Of a stretch of DNA of 9,949 nt, positions 6,214-9,949 are shown in pieces. The translations under genes and the position numbers were made by a program. Source of the stretch: an uncultured Oscillospiraceae bacterium (GTDB taxonomy: Bacteria; Bacillota; Clostridia; Oscillospirales; Oscillospiraceae); the NCBI GenBank assembly GCA_937915075.1, contig CALDMA010000249.1, positions 1 to 9,949 on the forward strand, given 5' to 3'. The notes under the pieces were generated by a model. That model searched no databases. It had not been told where the DNA came from and saw only the letters and a list, made by a program, of their open reading frames with translations. Position 1 is the first letter of the stretch. Each line of letters opens with the position of its first letter.

Positions 6214-7464
6214 TCAGGCAACAAATGCGCCGAAGAGAGACAGAAATATTGGGTTAAAAATATCGTCGATCAGCACGGCAAACGAAGGGTAGAGCACCCA
6301 TGCGACATTGTGCCAGCCGTATTCCTCCATGACGGCTTTTTCGTTTGCCACGGCATTTGGTCCGGAGCCGCAGCCCCAGCCGCAGTTGCCTGCGGTCATC
6401 ACCGCCGCACCGTAGTCGCGGCCGAACAGATTGAACGAAACGAAGATACCGAACAGCGCCATCAAAATCGCCTGCGCCAGCAGGATCACGCTCATCTGTC
6501 CTGCAACGGGTGCAAGAGCGGTAATGTCGATGGTCATGAGCACGAGCGCAAGATACAGCTCAAGGAACATGTGCTCGATGGCATCGACCTCGGCAGTATG
6601 GAACTCCATGCCGCGCGCCTCAATCACATTGCGGGCAATGGCGCCGGCAAACAGGCAGCCGATGAATTTTGGCATTTCAAGCGTTGGGATGCTGTCGAGC
6701 AGCGCATAGATCGGCATACCGATCGCGGCGGTCAGCAGGCAGAGCGCAAAGGTCGATACCATGCGGTCATTGCTTAGCGCCGGGACCACGCCGCTTGCAG
6801 CCGCCTCCGGCTTGTCGTTCGGATCCGCCTTCAAGCCGTGCCGTGAGATCAGGAACGCCGCTACCGGGCCACCGATGAGCGAGCCCATGATGTTACCCAT
6901 CGTACCGGCGGCCACGCCGACCGTCGTCGCCGATTCCGGCGCGCCGAGATCGATGAAGATCGGTCCGAACGCCGACGCTGTGCCCACCCCGCCGGACATC
7001 GCAGCAGAGGAGCATTGCAGCGCGAGCAGCGGGTGGAGTCCGATAACATTCCCGATCAGCACGCCCACAATGTCCTGCAGCGTAATGAGCAGGCAGGCGG
7101 CTATGGCGATGTTGGCGCAGAGCTTGCCGCCCGCGTGTTTGAGCAGCTTCAGGCTGAAGCCAAAACCGACGCAGAGAAAGAACAGGTTCTGGCAAAGATC
7201 CTGCACAACCTTTGTATCGAAAGAAATGGCAAGAACACCCATTCCCTTGAATACGGCGATCACGATCGAGAACAGCAGGCCGGAAACCACCGGCGCCGGA
7301 ATTGCAAATTTGCGAAGTATACGGGAGCGGCGCACAATGGCACGCCCCGCAAAAATGACGAGCGCGGCAAAGCCGAGGCTTGTCAGATACTCAAATTGGA
7401 AGGTGCTGACTGAGCCGTTCGCGCCTGGGGTAAAGGTTCCGAGGTAAGAGATCAGATGGTTCAT
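6214..7464 (-). CDS. GltS-family sodium/carboxylate (glutamate) symporter
   Basis: This 416-residue, highly hydrophobic protein matches the sodium/glutamate symporter family GltS (E. coli GltS has 401 residues). Family features include the early segment with RKFAIPAPVVSGLL, the repeated inverted-topology halves, and the end with GNCGWGCGSGPNAVAN followed by WVLYPSFAVLIDDIFNP. In a conserved re-entrant region, where family members usually read GGHGTA, this protein has GGVGTA, so the histidine is replaced by valine and the substrate may not be glutamate. The start ATG (7462-7464) is preceded by an AAGGGGGC ribosome site. It is the last gene of a minus-strand group, 53 bases after the 56-residue protein, and is followed by a strong terminator. 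Family assignment is good; substrate is unknown. Confidence 0.88.
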   Translation of the reverse strand: MNHLISYLGTFTPGANGSVSTFQFEYLTSLGFAALVIFAGRAIVRRSRILRKFAIPAPVVSGLLFSIVIAVFKGMGVLAISFDTKVVQDLCQNLFFLCVGFGFSLKLLKHAGGKLCANIAIAACLLITLQDIVGVLIGNVIGLHPLLALQCSSAAMSGGVGTASAFGPIFIDLGAPESATTVGVAAGTMGNIMGSLIGGPVAAFLISRHGLKADPNDKPEAAASGVVPALSNDRMVSTFALCLLTAAIGMPIYALLDSIPTLEMPKFIGCLFAGAIARNVIEARGMEFHTAEVDAIEHMFLELYLALVLMTIDITALAPVAGQMSVILLAQAILMALFGIFVSFNLFGRDYGAAVMTAGNCGWGCGSGPNAVANEKAVMEEYGWHNVAWVLYPSFAVLIDDIFNPIFLSLFGAFVA

Positions 7465-7517
7465 TTTGTCTGCCCCCTTCGAAAAGGCTTCATCATCTCA
7501 TCGGTATACCGCCATGC

Positions 7518-7688
7518 TTACTGCACACGGTAGCCGTCCGAGCATTTTTCAAAGGCAAATGCAAGGCGTTCCTCCGGCGTTGAAAAGGTCTGCGGCTCAA
7601 AGCCGTCTGCCTCCCGAAAGGAAACGATCCGGTTTAGACGGTCGATCCAGATCATGCAGATATTCTGTGCAAGATTGATGTCCTTCAT
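7518..7688 (-). CDS. 56-residue conserved-looking small protein, unknown function
   Basis: A short gene reads ATG 7688 to TAA 7518. The product starts MKDINLAQNICMIWIDRLNR, continues IVSFREADGFEPQTFSTPEE and ends FEKCSDGYRVQ. It is soluble, mixed in charge, with no signal peptide or membrane segment. A GGAGAG ribosome site lies about 6 bases upstream, codon use is like that of its neighbours, and it fits neatly between the alsD terminator and the GltS-family gene on the same strand. These points support a real gene. The pattern of a beta-like strand (IVSF) and an aromatic-rich middle does not tell me a function. It may be a small partner or regulator of the following transporter. Confidence 0.7.
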   Translation of the reverse strand: MKDINLAQNICMIWIDRLNRIVSFREADGFEPQTFSTPEERLAFAFEKCSDGYRVQ

Positions 7689-7718
7689 TTTTTCTCTCCG
7701 TTACACATTTGATTTTAG

Positions 7719-7762
7719 AAAAGGGCCCGCCGCCTGTTGCTCAGCAGACGGCAGACCCTTTT
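7719..7762 (-). terminator. hairpin terminator or attenuator after alsD
   Basis: AAAAGGG (7719-7725) pairs with CCCTTTT (7756-7762), and the inner bases continue the stem with G-T wobbles where the two arms differ (GCCGCCTG against the GTCTGCCG-type arm). It lies 31 bases past the alsD stop on the minus strand and 30 bases before the 56-residue gene. With T runs at both outer ends it can work in either direction. As there is little room for another promoter, it may act as a partial terminator inside one operon. Confidence 0.65.
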
Positions 7763-7792
7763 CACCGCAATGCGGCGATCGCGCTGCCGCGT

Positions 7793-8512
7793 TTACTTTT
7801 TTACGCCCTCGACCGCGGCGGTCTTGGCGCTCAGGTCCTCGCACAGGTCGCGCTGTGCAAACTCGGGATTCTGCGGCAGCGTCAGATCAAAGCGCTCGAT
7901 CCGGTTGATCTTCATATGCAGATGCTCCGCCGACAGGCCGAGAATATGACCGCCCTGGGTCTTATCGCTGCTCAGGTAGTGGAAATGCCAGCCCGGCAGA
8001 TTGATGCCGTTGACATACTGCGGACACCAGACGGCGATCACATTGCCGCGGGTGTTTTCAAAGTGGAATTCGCGTTGATTCTTCGCGACCTCGGAAAGCG
8101 TTGGATACGGCTTCTCGCTGGCAAAGCAGCTGCGCGTGTGCATGGTCTTGAAAACGCCGCTCGCCTTGATCATGTAAAAGATATTCCGGTTGCCGCTCAC
8201 ATACGGCGCAAGTGCCTGCTTGAGCGCTTCGATGTCGCTGATGTCCTTCAGCTCCACCTCCGGCGCGTTTTCGTCAAACGCCATGACCGTGCCGAACGCT
8301 ACGCCGTCCTCCGGCTTCATGACGACGATCTTGCCGTCCGCCGTCGCCTTGTAGGCGATGCCGTCCTCAAAAATCGCCTCGCCGTCCAGTCCCGCATAGG
8401 TTCCGATGCCGGTATCGGCATGGCGCAGAAAGTCCCTTACGCTGACGGTCTTATCAAAATTGCCGAGCATCAATGCGTTCAAGGTGGACGCCTGGATCAA
8501 AGTTTTCATCAT
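7793..8512 (-). CDS. alsD: acetolactate decarboxylase
   Basis: This 239-residue cytoplasmic enzyme converts 2-acetolactate to acetoin and carbon dioxide, the second step of the acetoin/2,3-butanediol route and a way to divert acetolactate from valine and leucine synthesis. The zinc-binding motif is complete: GWHFHYL gives H176 and H178, and QGGHILG gives H189, the same spacing as in the known enzyme. Other family signatures are GNFD near the N-terminus, TYAGLDGEAIFEDG (38-51), R127 in a TRS context, KPYPTL and NPEF near the end. The length is slightly below the usual 240-260. A GGAG site lies 5 bases before the ATG at 8512 and 8 before the ATG at 8509, so either may start. No acetolactate synthase gene is nearby; neighbours are two carboxylate transporters. 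Confidence 0.95.
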   Translation of the reverse strand: MMKTLIQASTLNALMLGNFDKTVSVRDFLRHADTGIGTYAGLDGEAIFEDGIAYKATADGKIVVMKPEDGVAFGTVMAFDENAPEVELKDISDIEALKQALAPYVSGNRNIFYMIKASGVFKTMHTRSCFASEKPYPTLSEVAKNQREFHFENTRGNVIAVWCPQYVNGINLPGWHFHYLSSDKTQGGHILGLSAEHLHMKINRIERFDLTLPQNPEFAQRDLCEDLSAKTAAVEGVKK

Positions 8513-8585
8513 TATCGCTCCTTTATTGAATCGGTGCGGTCGATGGCCGCAGAAAAAATTTTGAAATGTGTTTGAATGAGGGCAT

Positions 8586-9614
8586 TTACTTCGCCGCTGC
8601 GTGTGCGGGCCTGCCGGTCACACCGGTCTTCTCGTCCGCCGGATGCCTGGTGAGGATGTACTTCACCATGAACGGGCAGAGGATATTGGTCACGGCCAGC
8701 ACGAATGCCAACACTGCGACCGAGGACGTGACATACGGCTCAAATGCCGTATTGGAGGCCGCCGCCATCGACGGGATCACCAGCGCCACACCGGCGAGCG
8801 AACCGCTTGCCACAGAGGCATAGCCCGGGCGATGCAGCACCGTGCGCTCGAAAAGGTACGACGGCGTGATGACGACGATGAAGTAGACAACGCTCAGCAG
8901 CAGCCCCTGCGGGATCATCTTGAACGCCTCGATCAGATTGATGGTCGAGCCAAACTCAAAGCCCAGAAACGGGAGGATGATGGCGTTGCCGCCAGCGAAC
9001 ACCCTGCGGATATCCTCGTCCAGATTGCCGAGCACCATGCCGAGGATGAACGGGATGATCAGCGAGACGATCTGCATGACCTGCGCCTCGCCGAAGCCCG
9101 CCTCGCCGTAAAAGCCGAGGAACAGCAGCGGCAGCAGCGGCATCGAGCAGATCAGCATAATGCCGAAGCTCGCCTTGTCCGCCTTATCGCCGAACGGGGA
9201 AATGATGCCCATGTACAGCGCCGCGTTCGCGCTCGTTACCGCGCACACAAACGCGAGGAACGAAACGCCGAGGATGCCATCATAGCCGAACGCTGCATAA
9301 AACAGGGCGCACAGCGCATACGCAACGCCCAGGCGCACAAGGATCAGCAGTACACCGCGGTGCAGCGCGTCCTTCATGTCAGACATCTTGAGCTGCGTGC
9401 CGGTGCAGAACAGCATCAGGCCGATGATCAGCATCTGACCGGAGGAGGAAAACATATCCTTCATCGGGTTGCCCAACGTGCCCCACAGATCGAACTGGAA
9501 GAAGCCCTGACAGACGGTTGTGATGATCGCGCCAATGATCAGCGGTACAAACATCGTGCCCGCGGGCACCTTTTGCAGCGTCTTCCATATATTGACATTT
9601 CTCTTGGTTTCCAT
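8586..9614 (-). CDS. 2-keto-3-deoxygluconate permease (KdgT) family transporter
   Basis: This 342-residue, ten-helix-type membrane protein resembles the KdgT family, which takes up 2-keto-3-deoxygluconate with protons in pectin-degrading bacteria. Matching features are the N-terminal KVPAGTMFVPLIIGAI, the mid-protein LGNLDEDIRRVF, a LPFLGFEFGSTINL segment, and SVASGSLAGVALVIPSM near the end. I chose ATG 9614, since AGGAG lies 8 bases before it; the in-frame TTG six bases upstream is too close to that site. It heads the minus-strand group and is followed after 73 bases by alsD. No kdgK, kdgA or uxu genes are visible, so the substrate may be another 2-keto or 2-hydroxy acid, possibly linked to acetolactate metabolism. 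The last is inference. Confidence 0.83.
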   Translation of the reverse strand: METKRNVNIWKTLQKVPAGTMFVPLIIGAIITTVCQGFFQFDLWGTLGNPMKDMFSSSGQMLIIGLMLFCTGTQLKMSDMKDALHRGVLLILVRLGVAYALCALFYAAFGYDGILGVSFLAFVCAVTSANAALYMGIISPFGDKADKASFGIMLICSMPLLPLLFLGFYGEAGFGEAQVMQIVSLIIPFILGMVLGNLDEDIRRVFAGGNAIILPFLGFEFGSTINLIEAFKMIPQGLLLSVVYFIVVITPSYLFERTVLHRPGYASVASGSLAGVALVIPSMAAASNTAFEPYVTSSVAVLAFVLAVTNILCPFMVKYILTRHPADEKTGVTGRPAHAAAK

Positions 9615-9650
9615 GCTCAACGCTCCTTTTGTTTTCCTTTGATGCTTGTT

Positions 9651-9678
9651 ATTTTATGCGTTTTTCCGTCCTTTTCAA
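9651..9678 (-). promoter_or_regulatory. promoter for the kdgT-alsD operon
   Basis: On the minus strand TTGAAA (9678-9673) and TAAAAT (9656-9651) are 16 bases apart, a near-consensus housekeeping promoter about 37 bases before the kdgT-like start codon at 9614. Confidence 0.6.
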
Positions 9679-9686
9679 TAGGACGG
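9666..9686. promoter_or_regulatory. inverted repeat over the -35 box, operator candidate
   Basis: CCGTCCT (9666-9672) and AGGACGG (9680-9686) are perfect 7-bp inverted arms around a 7-base centre that contains the whole -35 box of the kdgT-like promoter. No T run follows on the minus strand, so it is a better operator than terminator. A repressor bound here would block the polymerase. Confidence 0.45.
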
Positions 9687-9710
9687 CAGTATAAGAAATA
9701 AGAAACAAGT

Positions 9711-9776
9711 TGTGCTTTCAGCACAGCGCAAAGAGCGGAGAAGCAAAGCCGCTCCGGCAGCTCCACTCCTCCGCTC
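9711..9776 (-). terminator. terminator region of the SLH protein gene
   Basis: Reading the minus strand after the SLH stop codon, GAGCGGAG (9776-9769) can pair with CTCCGCTC (9740-9733), and then TGTGCT (9725-9720) with AGCACA (9716-9711) around a GAA loop. T-rich sequence (TTGTTTCTTATTTC) follows the second hairpin. Together they form a plausible double terminator that separates the SLH gene from the kdgT-alsD operon. Confidence 0.6.
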
Positions 9777-9795
9777 ATTCTCTTTTATATGTTGC

Positions 9796-9949
9796 TCAGT
9801 CTACCAGCAACCGATAGAGCATGGTGACGATCTGTGCGCGGGTGCAGGGAGCCTTGGGCATCAGTTGGTTGTCCGCGCCCTTGAGGACGCCGGCGTTGAC
9901 CGCCCATGCCATCGCCTCGCCCGCGTAGGCGGACACCTGCTCGAAATCA
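9796..9949 (-). CDS. S-layer homology (SLH) domain protein, C-terminal part
   Basis: Only the last 50 codons lie in the window; the gene continues past its right edge. The text includes AYAGEAMAWAVNAGVLKGAD and then LMPKAPCTRAQIVTMLYRLL, a clear SLH repeat with its conserved A-W-A, G-x-x-x-G and TRAQ-hydrophobic-LYR features. SLH repeats anchor proteins to pyruvylated secondary cell-wall polymers, so the protein should be secreted and wall-bound. An SLH domain at the extreme C-terminus is a common layout in Clostridia. What the rest of the protein does (enzyme, adhesin or binding domain) cannot be seen. A double-hairpin terminator follows it. Confidence 0.88.
   Translation of the reverse strand, partial: DFEQVSAYAGEAMAWAVNAGVLKGADNQLMPKAPCTRAQIVTMLYRLLVD

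Noticed and set aside
8530..8560. TGCGG/CCGCA hairpin between the kdgT-like gene and alsD
   Set aside because: Only five base pairs and no T run; too weak to call a terminator or RNA switch.
7709..8575. 288-codon plus-strand frame opposite alsD
   Set aside because: Antisense of an unmistakable acetolactate decarboxylase; no ribosome site and no protein-like motifs.
8601..9701. 366-codon plus-strand frame opposite the kdgT-like gene
   Set aside because: Composition is strongly biased to R, H, Q, D and A, typical of antisense to a membrane protein gene. The minus strand has a family match and a ribosome site.

Overview
The window looks like chromosomal DNA of a GC-rich gut-type Clostridia (Bacillota), most likely an Oscillospiraceae/Ruminococcaceae relative. 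The reasons are strong AGGAGG-type ribosome sites, an S-layer-homology (SLH) surface protein, an ATC-hydrolase-family gene, paired half-size ABC exporters, and the remains of a Tn916-type xis/int module. This placement is an inference from gene style only.

Left part (1-1315, plus strand): the end of a small membrane protein gene overlaps, by ATGA, a gene of the L-2-amino-thiazoline-4-carboxylate hydrolase family. A start with a good ribosome site follows, but the reading frame is broken. About 42 residues that look like the N-terminus of a GNAT acetyltransferase run out of frame into an unrelated-looking fragment that ends at 1315.

Middle (1316-5530, plus strand): a palindromic operator candidate precedes two translationally coupled ABC transporter genes, each with a membrane domain and an ATP-binding domain, which probably form a heterodimer. 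Right behind them lie the C-terminal part of an excisionase, a terminator hairpin, and a badly decayed tyrosine integrase. The integrase keeps both ends but has lost its centre, carries an in-frame TGA, and has a frameshift that fits an 11-bp deletion between short repeats. The ABC pair may be cargo of a dead integrative element.

5531-6213 holds no convincing gene. It has an AT-rich part with short direct repeats, including two tandem repeats with an 11-bp period. A palindrome-rich segment (about 5765-6045) follows, which may be a dispersed repeat or structured RNA, and then a strong terminator hairpin.

Right part (6214-9949, minus strand, reading leftwards): an SLH protein tail and terminator, then a promoter with an inverted repeat over its -35 box, a KdgT-type 2-keto acid permease, acetolactate decarboxylase (alsD), a terminator-like hairpin, a 56-residue unknown protein and a GltS-family carboxylate symporter. 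The grouping of acetolactate decarboxylase with two carboxylate transporters and no acetolactate synthase is the most interesting functional hint. I found no CRISPR array, rRNA or tRNA, and no clearly new defence system.
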